Origin: a virus
Length of the DNA stretch: 23,978 bases
Virus record (IMG/VR): IMGVR_UViG_3300035698_009070
Coordinates: 1-23,978 of that record
Direction: 5' to 3' (one strand)
The notes below the pieces were generated by a model. The model made no database searches. It was given only the letters and a program-made list of their open reading frames with translations, and was not told where the DNA came from. The stretch's first letter is position 1. Each line of letters starts with the position of its first letter. The translations under genes and the position numbers were made by a program. Shown in pieces: positions 14,837 to 21,579 of this stretch.

Positions 14837-16141
14837 CTAACTTATTTTTATATATATTTCTTCTAATTTTTCTCTTGATATTCCACCTACTTTACTTAGT
14901 GTAACTTTTTCTGAATAATAACTATTTTCACTTGAGTTAAATGGTGAAATTCTAAACCATTTTATTGTGATATAACCATTAATTGATGCAAACTTATAAA
15001 AAGTCCAAACCCCAATCTGTTTACCTCCATAATATTCTTTGTTGCTTGATTCTTCTGCTTGTAATAGTGGCTGATCAATCAAATCTGATAAATCGCCTTC
15101 AATATCATCAATAGTTACGTTATCTTCATCATAAGGGTCATCTGGATAAAAAAGGTATAAATCATATTCTGCATGACCCTCAACGATTAATAATAACTCA
15201 GTATTATTTTTATTAATTTTAATATCAATTATCAACTCACCTTTCAACACAGATGTTTTTAAATCACTTGTAAATCCCAATTTTAAGAAACTATCATATC
15301 CACATTTAAACTTATCATTATTACTATCATCACCAAGTGATTCTGTTATCTTATATTTATCTTCTAAATAAGGTGATTTTGTCATTGTTCCCCATTTATC
15401 ATATTTTATCCTATAATTATAGAAACCTGATGTTATACTCCTCGCCTTCAACCCAAAAGATTCAGACTCATCTATAAATTCCTTAACTAGTTCTCTAAAA
15501 TTATTATTTGATATTTTATCAACAATTTGACCATCTTCATCAAGATCTAAATAATTATCAGGACTCCATCCCTTATGATAATCTTTATAGGATATTTCAA
15601 CACAAATAGAATTTTTGTCACTATATATCTGTTCTTGACCACCAACGCTACCACTATAAATTTTAACATCAAGACCATCATCTTTCAAAACTAATGCCAA
15701 GTCTTGTAATAATTCTATCTTATCTTGTACTTTACTCTCATTAATATCTTCAACAACTTCTATTTGCTCTTCCCATTTAATATCAAAACCAGTAAATTTA
15801 CCTAATTCACCCGCCTTACTAATATCATTCATATCCCCAAACAAATATTTCCTAACATTAACAAATTTATAATTTCTATATTTATCACCTAAGAAATCTA
15901 CCAATCTCAATGCAACATCTTCTATTTCATCAAATTCGAATTCAACTGGGTCTATTGTTCGACCATCAATATTTGCATATGGTCTCCTAATTTTAATTAA
16001 ATGTATATTAGTATCTGCGAAGATTTTATATTTTTCGAAATTCACCACAAATCCAATATCTGTCAATTCTAAACAAATATCTTTAATATCATCTAAGATA
16101 TTTTGGCCCTTAAAATTTTCAAATAATTTTATAAATTTCAT
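14837..16141 (-). CDS. Three-domain leader-family protein, possible polyprotein (434 aa)
   Basis: It begins MKFIKLFENFKGQ (leader variant). Domain 1 (about 10-115) has the family motif ILDDIKDICLELTDIGFVV. Domain 2 (about 137-250) repeats that plan with KIELLQDLALVLKDDGLDVK. Domain 3 (about 275-434) is the same unit that makes up the neighbouring gene at 14270-14830. The two junctions contain DINESK (132-137) and KITESLG (264-270), which copy the leader's end (x-E-S). In the single-domain paralogue the same position is YNES, followed by an equivalent acidic stretch and F-[RK]-C-G-Y-D-S-F. The gene therefore looks like a fusion of three array genes, with the possible cleavage sites kept. It ends with TAG directly before the next ATG. 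Confidence 0.75.
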   Translation of the reverse strand: MKFIKLFENFKGQNILDDIKDICLELTDIGFVVNFEKYKIFADTNIHLIKIRRPYANIDGRTIDPVEFEFDEIEDVALRLVDFLGDKYRNYKFVNVRKYLFGDMNDISKAGELGKFTGFDIKWEEQIEVVEDINESKVQDKIELLQDLALVLKDDGLDVKIYSGSVGGQEQIYSDKNSICVEISYKDYHKGWSPDNYLDLDEDGQIVDKISNNNFRELVKEFIDESESFGLKARSITSGFYNYRIKYDKWGTMTKSPYLEDKYKITESLGDDSNNDKFKCGYDSFLKLGFTSDLKTSVLKGELIIDIKINKNNTELLLIVEGHAEYDLYLFYPDDPYDEDNVTIDDIEGDLSDLIDQPLLQAEESSNKEYYGGKQIGVWTFYKFASINGYITIKWFRISPFNSSENSYYSEKVTLSKVGGISREKLEEIYIKIS

Positions 16142-16142
16142 T

Positions 16143-16673
16143 CTATTTCTTCTTTTTCTTTTGGAATGGTGATTTTAAATGTTTAAGATTCCAAGATGGT
16201 ACAAATGATTTATTATGATTTTCAAAATCCTCATATGATTCAATACCACTATCTATTGCATTTCTACAATATTGTATATTAGCACCCTGTTTTGTTAAAT
16301 CAGATATCCTATCACCGATATCAATACCCTTAGTCATTTTTCTTAACATCTTCCACTGATCAACAGTGTGTTGTCTAGGCAATGATTCAAATAACATCAC
16401 ATTATCTTCATCTATTTCGATAACACCATTCTCATTAAATAAAATAACATAATTGCTATTCTTTACTGGAATTACACTATCTACTAAGTCAGAATCTATA
16501 CTACCAACACCATATTCTTTTACAGTACTAACATTATCATGCTCAACAAGAAAATGAAATAATTTATTATCATTCTCTTGTATCAATGATTTCATATCAT
16601 TTGGTAATGATATAAATTCGGTTGATTCGCCATAAGGCTTCAATCTAGTTCTTATTATTTTCATATTAACCAT
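16143..16673 (-). CDS. Leader-family protein with lysine tail (about 176 aa)
   Basis: The first ATG (16673) overlaps the upstream gene by 8 bases; an in-frame ATG at 16664 gives MKIIRTRLKPYGESTEF, which restores the leader form with Y-G-E|S, so I prefer the later start. The body contains short strands (SNYVILFNENGVIEIDEDNV) and helices (QWKMLRKMTKGIDIGDRISD) and ends in PFQKKKKK, a highly basic tail unlike its acidic neighbours. Such a tail could bind nucleic acid. I do not recognise a family. Confidence 0.65.
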   Translation of the reverse strand: MVNMKIIRTRLKPYGESTEFISLPNDMKSLIQENDNKLFHFLVEHDNVSTVKEYGVGSIDSDLVDSVIPVKNSNYVILFNENGVIEIDEDNVMLFESLPRQHTVDQWKMLRKMTKGIDIGDRISDLTKQGANIQYCRNAIDSGIESYEDFENHNKSFVPSWNLKHLKSPFQKKKKK

Positions 16674-16935
16674 CGAATATATTTTTCAAGTATAAATAAG
16701 CATCACTATAACCAGCTTCTAATCCCCAATTATCTTCAACGTAATCACAAATAGCATCAGCCTTTTCTTGTGAGATCATATCAGAATCATTTGAAACTTC
16801 CTTAAACTTTTTTTCTAACTCATCTTCACCATCATGTGATTTAAAATCATGGCTATATAACCATGACCTAAATTGTCTCCAATTTAAATCCTCATCTGGG
16901 ACACTAAACTCTTCGAATATTTTTAAAAATTTCAT
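16666..16935 (-). CDS. Leader-family small acidic protein (89 aa)
   Basis: The first gene of the first minus-strand array, beginning MKFLKIFEEFSVPDED. The body is acidic and helical (WRQFRSWLYSHDFKSHDG, QEKADAICDYVEDNWGLEAG, AYLYLKNIFDG). No known motif. Its promoter must lie in the 63-base gap shared with the divergent gene at 16999, where the minus strand has TAATATATAAAG about 22 bases before the ATG, close to the TAATATATAG element seen elsewhere. Confidence 0.65.
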   Translation of the reverse strand: MKFLKIFEEFSVPDEDLNWRQFRSWLYSHDFKSHDGEDELEKKFKEVSNDSDMISQEKADAICDYVEDNWGLEAGYSDAYLYLKNIFDG

Positions 16936-16985
16936 AAAATATTATTTTTCTTTATATATTATTTTTCAATACTAATTTTTTTTAC

Positions 16986-16993
16986 TATATTTG
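16986..16993 (+). promoter_or_regulatory. TATATTTG, Bacteroidota-type -7 element
   Basis: TATATTTG fits the TAnnTTTG consensus known for Bacteroidota vegetative promoters and ends only 5 bases before the ATG at 16999. If used, it would start transcription at or next to the start codon and yield a leaderless mRNA. The TTTG element expected further upstream is not clear, so this is tentative. Confidence 0.35.
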
Positions 16994-16998
16994 TAATA

Positions 16999-17403
16999 AT
17001 GTTATTTTATTATAGAGATAAAGAATATCCATGTAATTGGAAGACACAAATGCGTAAAGATATGTTTTATAGCATGGAACCTGTTAAATTAAGAATAAGG
17101 GTGCCAATTACTACATATGATACCATTATGTTAGATATTAAAAATGATGAAGATAATAATACTTTATTAGATATAATGAGATTCAAAATTATAAAATCAA
17201 AAAACGAGATTCTGTACTTTAAACAATCAAATATAAATGACTTAGAAATTTGGGACTTAGTTGCATTTTTAGACACTAATACAATTTCCTCGAAATTTAA
17301 TGATGGGACTATTGGTGTTAATTTTAAATTATCAATATCTAATGAGGTGAAATTAAGTAAACAAGATACTCGTGACATACTATTAAACAATATACTATCA
17401 TGA
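16999..17403 (+). CDS. Unknown protein (134 aa), first gene of the plus-strand island
   Basis: It opens the plus-strand island and is divergent from the minus-strand array. The protein lacks the shared leader (it begins MLFYYRDKEYPCNWKT). It seems beta-rich: VKLRIRVPITTYDTIMLDIK (49-68), IMRFKIIKSKNEILYFK and TIGVNFKLSISNEVKLSK suggest a small sandwich or barrel, with a short helix at the end. No enzyme motif or membrane segment. Its stop overlaps the next start as ATGA, so the two are translationally coupled. Confidence 0.65.
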   Translation: MLFYYRDKEYPCNWKTQMRKDMFYSMEPVKLRIRVPITTYDTIMLDIKNDEDNNTLLDIMRFKIIKSKNEILYFKQSNINDLEIWDLVAFLDTNTISSKFNDGTIGVNFKLSISNEVKLSKQDTRDILLNNILS

Positions 17404-17762
17404 AATACCTATCATTCGAAGACTTTTGTAAACCTGTACATACCTTTATTTATAAGGGTAAGTTAGACATCAATGAGGTAATTTATGATTGTGAAGATAT
17501 TTTCTTAGAACTAAAAGATTCAAATTTAATTGTAGATATAATAGATAATGAAACCCAATTATTTTTCAGAAAAAAATATACTATAACTCTTAGATATCCT
17601 GAAATTTATTACATTGGTTCTGATTCTGATACATGTGAACTAATTGATGAATCTAGACAAAGAGTTGATGATTACTTTAAATTTAAAGGGTTTGAAAAAC
17701 AAGAAGTTTTAGGTATTAAAAATGATTTCTCTTATGGTAACATTGATAGTCTGTATGAGTAA
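17400..17762 (+). CDS. Leader-family domain protein on the plus strand (120 aa)
   Basis: It begins MKYLSFEDFCKP, a shortened leader variant, followed by VIYDCEDIFLELKDSNLIV (28-46), the array's 'DIFIDL.D' motif, and by ITLRYPEIYYIG. The closest layout in the window is domain 1 of the 434-aa protein (DICLELTDIGFVV then IKIRRPYANI). It shows that the family occurs on both strands. The ATGA overlap with the preceding gene indicates coupling. Function unknown. Confidence 0.65.
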   Translation: MKYLSFEDFCKPVHTFIYKGKLDINEVIYDCEDIFLELKDSNLIVDIIDNETQLFFRKKYTITLRYPEIYYIGSDSDTCELIDESRQRVDDYFKFKGFEKQEVLGIKNDFSYGNIDSLYE

Positions 17763-17856
17763 ATTTACACAAGGTTAAGAAAGTGAAAACACCGAGGAGC
17801 GAATTCGATGTTTCCTTATAGCCTATAACTATAACCGGTCCCAAAATGAGGTACAT
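17716..17856 (-). CDS. Possible 46-aa antisense ORF with a perfect Shine-Dalgarno site
   Basis: On the minus strand GGAGGT (17866-17861) precedes an ATG at 17856 with a 5-base spacer, the only strong Shine-Dalgarno site I see in the window. The 46-codon frame (MYLILGPVIVIGYKETSNSL, then LLGVFTFLTLC and a polar, His-rich end) is hydrophobic in its first 30 residues, as a small membrane peptide would be. It overlaps the 3' end of the 120-aa gene in antisense. The same bases form RNA hairpins on the plus strand, so the GGAGG may simply be one arm of a stem. Low confidence as a real gene. Confidence 0.25.
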   Translation of the reverse strand: MYLILGPVIVIGYKETSNSLLGVFTFLTLCKFTHTDYQCYHKRNHF

Positions 17857-17876
17857 TTAAACCTCCGGATATTATA
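17787..17876 (+). ncRNA. Structured leader upstream of the GMP reductase unit
   Basis: This spacer is visibly richer in G and C than its surroundings and can fold. Hairpin 1 is AAACA-C-CGA (17787-17795) with TCG-A-TGTTT (17805-17813), 8 pairs and one mismatch. Hairpin 2 is TATAA-TAT-CCGG (17824-17838) with CCGG-ATA-TTATA (17865-17876), enclosing AGGT/ACCT (17849-17852 with 17861-17864). CCGAGG (17792-17797) could instead pair with CCTCCGG (17862-17868), giving a mutually exclusive fold. It matches no riboswitch that I can recognise, including the purine class. It may be a regulatory leader for the two genes downstream, or a self-contained small RNA. Confidence 0.3.
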
Positions 17877-17970
17877 ACATATATATTAATTTTTTATAAT
17901 CTCTTTTTAAACTTTTCCTTTTTAAACACTAAAATAAGAACACTAATTTAAATTAAATAATAATAATAAT

Positions 17971-18279
17971 ATGAGTAAACATGAAATTAAAGTTGAATTC
18001 TCAGATAACACCGCACTTGAGAACCTTATAGAAAAAGCATATTTTGAAGAAGGTCAATTAGGTAAAATTTTAGGGAAGAATAATTTCTTACAAATTGAAG
18101 AATCTGATGTAGTAAACTATGTAATCTTCAAAGATTTGGATGGTGCAACCATTAAAATAACAAATGAAATGATAGATGGTTGTATAAGATTTATGATTGA
18201 GGAAATAGATGGTAATATTAAACTATACCCAATTTCAATTTACTGCATCAAAGAAGAAGGTAAATATATTTTTTACTAA
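17971..18279 (+). CDS. Unknown small protein (102 aa) upstream of GMP reductase
   Basis: It begins MSKHEIKVEFSDNTALENL, without the shared leader. The segment IKITNEMIDGCIRFM (61-75) resembles FKLSQEMIDCIIRS and FKLTQEIIDCIIRS in the 21-22 kb paralogues, so it may be a distant relative that lost or never had the leader. The rest is mixed helix and strand, with alternating Ile and Lys. No catalytic motif. It ends 16 bases before the reductase and is probably co-transcribed with it. Confidence 0.6.
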   Translation: MSKHEIKVEFSDNTALENLIEKAYFEEGQLGKILGKNNFLQIEESDVVNYVIFKDLDGATIKITNEMIDGCIRFMIEEIDGNIKLYPISIYCIKEEGKYIFY

Positions 18280-18295
18280 AAATAACAAATAAAAT

Positions 18296-19240
18296 ATGAA
18301 TCAAAATTTCGATTATGATAATATAAATCTAATCGCTAGATATAGTGACGTAGATAGTAGATCCGAATGTGAGACTACAATAAAATTAGGTGACTTTACA
18401 TTTAAGAACCCAGTAATTCCAGCCAATATGGAATCAGTAATAAATGAAAGTTTGTGTGAGAAATTAGCAACAGAAGGCTATTTCTATGTTATGCACAGAT
18501 TTAATATTGATATGGTGGCTTTTGTGAAAGACATGAAATCAAAAAAGCTATATTCATCAATATCTATTGGTGTTAATAAAGATTCCTATGACTTGATAGA
18601 GAATTTAGTTTCTGAAAAGTTAAAACCTGAATTTATTACAATTGATATAGCACATGGGCATTGTAAGAAAATGAAGAAAATGATTAAGTTTGTAAATGAG
18701 AAATTACCAGCTTCATTTATAATTGCAGGTAATGCTGCAACAATTGATGCTACCCGTGATATAGACAAATGGGGAGCAGATGCTATAAAAATTGGTATTG
18801 GACCAGGATCGGCATGTACAACCTACCCAACAACAGGATTTGGTTCTAGAAATATACAAGCTTCAGTAGTCAATGAATGTGCTAGTGTTACTAGAAAACA
18901 TATTATAGCAGATGGTGGTATTAAAAACCCAGCAGATATAGCGAAGTCCATTGTACTTGGCGCCTCTATGGTCATGGCAGGTGGTATGATGTCAGCATTC
19001 CTAGACTCACCTGGAAGAATAGTAGAAATAGATGATATAAAATATAAGGAATTTTATGGAAGCGCATCTGCTAGACAAGGTGATAAGAAAAATAGAGTTG
19101 AAGGCACAGTAAAATTAAATAAATTGAAAACAATGAATCTTACTGACCAATTAGAATATTTAACTGAATGTTTACAATCTGCAATTAGCTATGGTGGTGG
19201 TAGAAAATTAATTGACCTTCAATCGGTTAGGTGGAGATAA
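18296..19240 (+). CDS. guaC: GMP reductase (GuaC, IMPDH/GMPR family)
   Basis: This 314-aa enzyme reduces GMP with NADPH to IMP and ammonia, linking guanine to adenine nucleotide pools. It closely follows bacterial GuaC of the B. subtilis type: FDYDNINLI then SRSECETT (5-28), PVIPANMESVI (39-49), MHRFN (66-70), ITIDIAHGH (114-122), IKIGIGPGSACTT with catalytic Cys174, then TTGFGSRN, IIADGGI (203-209), VMAGG, the phosphate-binding YGSAS (254-258), VEG with Glu269, and SAISYGGG near 295-302. No CBS domains are present, which together with the GFG loop favours reductase over IMP dehydrogenase. The family signatures I can check are intact. It is flanked by small unknown genes on the same strand. 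A phage copy is unusual and may help feed dATP synthesis for this AT-rich genome, which is inference. Confidence 0.93.
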   Translation: MNQNFDYDNINLIARYSDVDSRSECETTIKLGDFTFKNPVIPANMESVINESLCEKLATEGYFYVMHRFNIDMVAFVKDMKSKKLYSSISIGVNKDSYDLIENLVSEKLKPEFITIDIAHGHCKKMKKMIKFVNEKLPASFIIAGNAATIDATRDIDKWGADAIKIGIGPGSACTTYPTTGFGSRNIQASVVNECASVTRKHIIADGGIKNPADIAKSIVLGASMVMAGGMMSAFLDSPGRIVEIDDIKYKEFYGSASARQGDKKNRVEGTVKLNKLKTMNLTDQLEYLTECLQSAISYGGGRKLIDLQSVRWR

Positions 19241-19252
19241 TATATACAATAT

Positions 19253-19585
19253 ATGAAACATATAAAAAATAAACAAGTATATGAGAGTATCAAGTCATAT
19301 TCGGATGAAGAATTAGATTTGATTAAAAGTATGGTAAATTCATATATTATATTCCATGACCAATTTGATTTAGAATCAACTAATACTCATGGGTTGATAG
19401 ATAAAGTAACTAATGGTGATTTGAACACAAATGACCTTAGAAGAATTATTAAAGTTTTAAATGGTGTGGATTCACTACCTTGTGTTGATCCTTTATGGGA
19501 TAGATATTTTAAACAAGATGTAATTGATTGGTTAGGGGAAAATGAAGAATTTTCATTAGAAGCCTATATAAAACAATTATTATAA
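19253..19585 (+). CDS. Leader-family protein (110 aa), last gene of the plus-strand island
   Basis: It begins MKHIKNKQVYESIKSYSDEE, an extended variant of the leader with Y-E|S at residues 10-12. The body is helical and acidic (EELDLIKSMVNSYIIFHDQF, TNDLRRIIKVLNGVDSLP, DVIDWLGENEEFSLEAYIKQ). No enzyme motif. It lies 12 bases after the reductase; TAATATATAC sits in that gap, near its ATG. It converges on the broken gene at 19589-19841. Its last bases are part of a 16-base perfect AT palindrome (19575-19590). Confidence 0.65.
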   Translation: MKHIKNKQVYESIKSYSDEELDLIKSMVNSYIIFHDQFDLESTNTHGLIDKVTNGDLNTNDLRRIIKVLNGVDSLPCVDPLWDRYFKQDVIDWLGENEEFSLEAYIKQLL

Positions 19586-19590
19586 TAATT
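19575..19590. repeat. 16-base perfect AT palindrome at a convergent gene junction
   Basis: AATTATTATAATAATT is its own reverse complement and spans the stop codons where plus-strand and minus-strand genes meet. It could act as a weak bidirectional transcription stop, but an A/T-only palindrome may also arise by chance here. Confidence 0.4.
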
Positions 19591-19841
19591 ATACTATATT
19601 TTTTAATTTACTTAACGCAATTTCAAAGTTTTTAATCCTATCATTTATAGTATCTTCTGATACCATTCTACTAATCACATCATGATCAGCAACTAACCTA
19701 AAGTTATTCAAATATCACATCAATATAAGACGTGTCTAATGGTTTAATCTCTGGCTTATCTGGATCACTCCAAGATTTCATATCCTTAAAATTTACAATC
19801 TTTAATAACTTATTTTCGTTTATATGTTTCATCATCATCAT
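19589..19841 (-). pseudogene. Leader-family gene with an apparent frameshift
   Basis: The gene starts with four consecutive ATG codons (19841-19830) and MKHINENKLLKIVNFKDMKS, then WSDPDKPEIKPLDTSYIDVIFE and a stop. One base over, a second frame continues without a gap: NNFRLVADHDVISRMVSEDT, then INDRIKNFEIALSKLKNIV and a stop at 19589. Joining DVIF to NNFRLV by skipping one base at about 19711-19714 gives one continuous protein of about 80 residues. The gene is thus disrupted by a +1 change, is read by a frameshift, or contains a sequencing error. It is the last gene of the second minus-strand array. Confidence 0.6.
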
Positions 19842-19844
19842 ATA

Positions 19845-20261
19845 TTAAATTTCATCATCAATAATAAACTCGATGTAAATGTCATTCTCTTTCTCTTTAC
19901 TCAATTTCACCTTTGGGTACATATCAAAGACTCTTTTTATAGAAGTATCTAAATCTAGGTAAAATTCTTTATAATAATCACCACCATCAATTAATTGTTT
20001 AATACTCATTTCCTTTTTTTTATATCTATATTTTTTGATTTTAATATTAAGGCAAGCAACAAATTCATAGTCATCATCCCACTCAAAATCAAGGTATTCG
20101 CCATCACCACCAATAATTTCAAATTCATAGTCATATTTTGAATTACTATCATCAACAAAATGGATAAATTCCATTATTATATTTTCATATATTTCTTCTG
20201 CCTTAGCATTTCTTTGTGGTGAAATTTCTTTTCCTTCGTTATATTTTCTTATATGTTTCAT
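19845..20261 (-). CDS. Leader-family acidic protein (138 aa), paralogue of 21097-21564
   Basis: It begins MKHIRKYNEGKEISPQ (leader with E-G in place of E-S). The body shares order and motifs with the 155-aa protein at 21097-21564: EFIHFVDDSN against EFIDFSDDN, an Asp-rich turn (FEWDDDYEF), then LIDGGDYYKEFYLDLDTSIK against LIKHSDYYKEFYLDLEVCVN, and a terminal strand. It is acidic overall, with a basic patch in the middle (KIKKYRYKKK). Function unknown. It follows the preceding gene by 5 bases. Confidence 0.7.
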   Translation of the reverse strand: MKHIRKYNEGKEISPQRNAKAEEIYENIIMEFIHFVDDSNSKYDYEFEIIGGDGEYLDFEWDDDYEFVACLNIKIKKYRYKKKEMSIKQLIDGGDYYKEFYLDLDTSIKRVFDMYPKVKLSKEKENDIYIEFIIDDEI

Positions 20262-20266
20262 TTTGC

Positions 20267-20680
20267 TTATTTATATTTTAAACGAAGTGTCAGTAATTCT
20301 GGCCAATTTTTATTTAATTCAATATCAAGTAATTTATTTCGCATGAAAAAACTAACAACTTTCACAAGTTTATCTCCATCAACTCTAAACTCACACCAAA
20401 CACCATCACTATTATATTCGAATTTCACCACATAATCTTTTTCTTTTGCGAAATCATTTGACCTAATTATACAATCTATAATTTCTTGAGTGAGTTTAAA
20501 ATACGTATTTTTTCTTTTAATAATTGTGAATGTAATAGTATCATCAAAAAAATTAACTCTACTATCAATTATGAAATTATCATCTTGTATCACATCTATA
20601 AAAACATCTTTCAAATCTTCATGCATTATATGAATATTTTCTTCATCAATCTTACCTTCGAATCTTTTAATATACTTCAT
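20267..20680 (-). CDS. Leader-family DIFID-domain protein (137 aa)
   Basis: The ATG at 20680 is chosen because it yields MKYIKRFEGKIDEEN, the shared leader; an upstream in-frame ATG at 20707 would add nine residues and overlap the preceding gene. The protein carries EDLKDVFIDVIQDDNFII and FKLTQEIIDCIIRSNDFAKE, matching the proteins at 20700-21110, 21580-21996 and the broken 22001-22416. The common plan is a helix, the IFID strand, a beta hairpin, a 'sQEmIDcIIRS' helix and two or three C-terminal strands. Function unknown. Confidence 0.7.
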   Translation of the reverse strand: MKYIKRFEGKIDEENIHIMHEDLKDVFIDVIQDDNFIIDSRVNFFDDTITFTIIKRKNTYFKLTQEIIDCIIRSNDFAKEKDYVVKFEYNSDGVWCEFRVDGDKLVKVVSFFMRNKLLDIELNKNWPELLTLRLKYK

Positions 20681-20699
20681 TATTTTTAATATCTCATTT

Positions 20700-21113
20700 T
20701 TAACCATTATAAAGCAACATCAAACCTTTTACTCCCATACCAACTTCCATTATCTCATAATTATAGTTTTTTAGCACATCATCAACGTACCAAAAGTTTT
20801 TCCATCTTATAGCAGTATACTCATCTGTCGTTTTATATTTGAAATCTACAGAATAACCTTTTACTTTTATATACTCACCAGATCTAATTATACAATCTAT
20901 CATCTCTTGGCTAAGTTTAAATGTATTACCACCTTTTATAAGTTCTATTATTATAAGAATAGAACTCGGTGTTCTTCCGATACCGCTACGATTTTCAACA
21001 CTAATATTAAAATCATCATCCTGAACCACATCTATAAAGATATCTTCCAAATCTGTTATTATGTCGTCATCCTGATTAGACACCGCTTCAAATGTTTTAA
21101 TGTGCTTCATCAT
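20700..21113 (-). CDS. Leader-family DIFID-domain protein (137 aa)
   Basis: Two consecutive ATG codons (21113 and 21110) are possible; the second gives MKHIKTFEAVSNQDDD, the shared leader. It contains TDLEDIFIDVVQDDDFNIS and FKLSQEMIDCIIRSGEYIKV, making it the closest paralogue of the next gene downstream. Its start overlaps the end of the upstream gene by 17 bases, a sign of coupling within the array. No enzyme motif or membrane segment. Function unknown. Confidence 0.7.
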   Translation of the reverse strand: MMKHIKTFEAVSNQDDDIITDLEDIFIDVVQDDDFNISVENRSGIGRTPSSILIIIELIKGGNTFKLSQEMIDCIIRSGEYIKVKGYSVDFKYKTTDEYTAIRWKNFWYVDDVLKNYNYEIMEVGMGVKGLMLLYNG

Positions 21114-21564
21114 TTATTTCTAAAATTTTATATGTGATTATGTCAGTAATAAATAAAGTAATTACAACATTTGAATTACTAAGCCGTTCTAATCCAAATG
21201 CTAAATTATTCGGATACTTGTCAACAATTCGATTAACACAAACCTCTAAATCAAGATAGAATTCTTTATAATAATCAGAATGTTTAATTAGGTCTTTAAA
21301 AGAAGTTAGATAGCTATTATCAGTGCTTTTTTCAATTCTAACATCAATAATAACACCATAATCATCATCTTCATCATATACGAAACCCCTATCATCACAA
21401 TAACTACAAGCAAACTCTGTATCAATGTCAAGAGAATATCTATTATCATCAGAAAAATCAATAAATTCTAACTCAATATCTTTAATTATATCAGTTATTA
21501 AAGAATCAATAATCTTATTAACCTCATAACTATTACTCTCATTATATTTCTGTAAATATCTCAT
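21097..21564 (-). CDS. Leader-family acidic protein (155 aa), paralogue of 19845-20261
   Basis: It begins MRYLQKYNESNSYEVN, a clear leader with E-S at 9-10. It carries ELEFIDFSDDNRYSLDIDTE, an acidic turn (YDEDDDYGV), and LIKHSDYYKEFYLDLEVCVN, all matched in the 138-aa paralogue. One Cys pair (SYCDDRG and an earlier Cys near AC) is not in a recognisable zinc motif. The promoter-like element TAATATATAGG ends 3 bases before its ATG. Function unknown. Confidence 0.7.
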   Translation of the reverse strand: MRYLQKYNESNSYEVNKIIDSLITDIIKDIELEFIDFSDDNRYSLDIDTEFACSYCDDRGFVYDEDDDYGVIIDVRIEKSTDNSYLTSFKDLIKHSDYYKEFYLDLEVCVNRIVDKYPNNLAFGLERLSNSNVVITLFITDIITYKILEINDEAH

Positions 21565-21567
21565 AGC

Positions 21568-21577
21568 CTATATATTA
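21568..21577 (-). promoter_or_regulatory. TAATATATAG element before the 155-aa gene
   Basis: An exact TAATATATAG (part of TATAATATATAGG) lies 3 bases before the ATG at 21564, in the 15-base gap after the upstream gene. If it is a -10 box, the resulting mRNA would be nearly leaderless. Confidence 0.4.
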
Positions 21578-21579
21578 TA

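Noticed and set aside
12330-16673. Stop-codon reassignment (for example TAG read as an amino acid), known in some large phages of Bacteroidota
   Set aside because: TAG and TAA both end genes at positions directly followed by a new ATG with the leader (for example at 14837), so standard termination fits.
17067-17390. A 107-codon minus-strand frame
   Set aside because: It is antisense to the 134-aa plus-strand gene, which has ATGA coupling to the next gene and a better start context. The translation is hydrophobic low complexity without a family.
17763-17970. tRNA or known riboswitch in the GC-richer spacer
   Set aside because: No cloverleaf, T-arm GGTTCGAATCC-type sequence or purine-riboswitch core could be found; only generic hairpins are supported.
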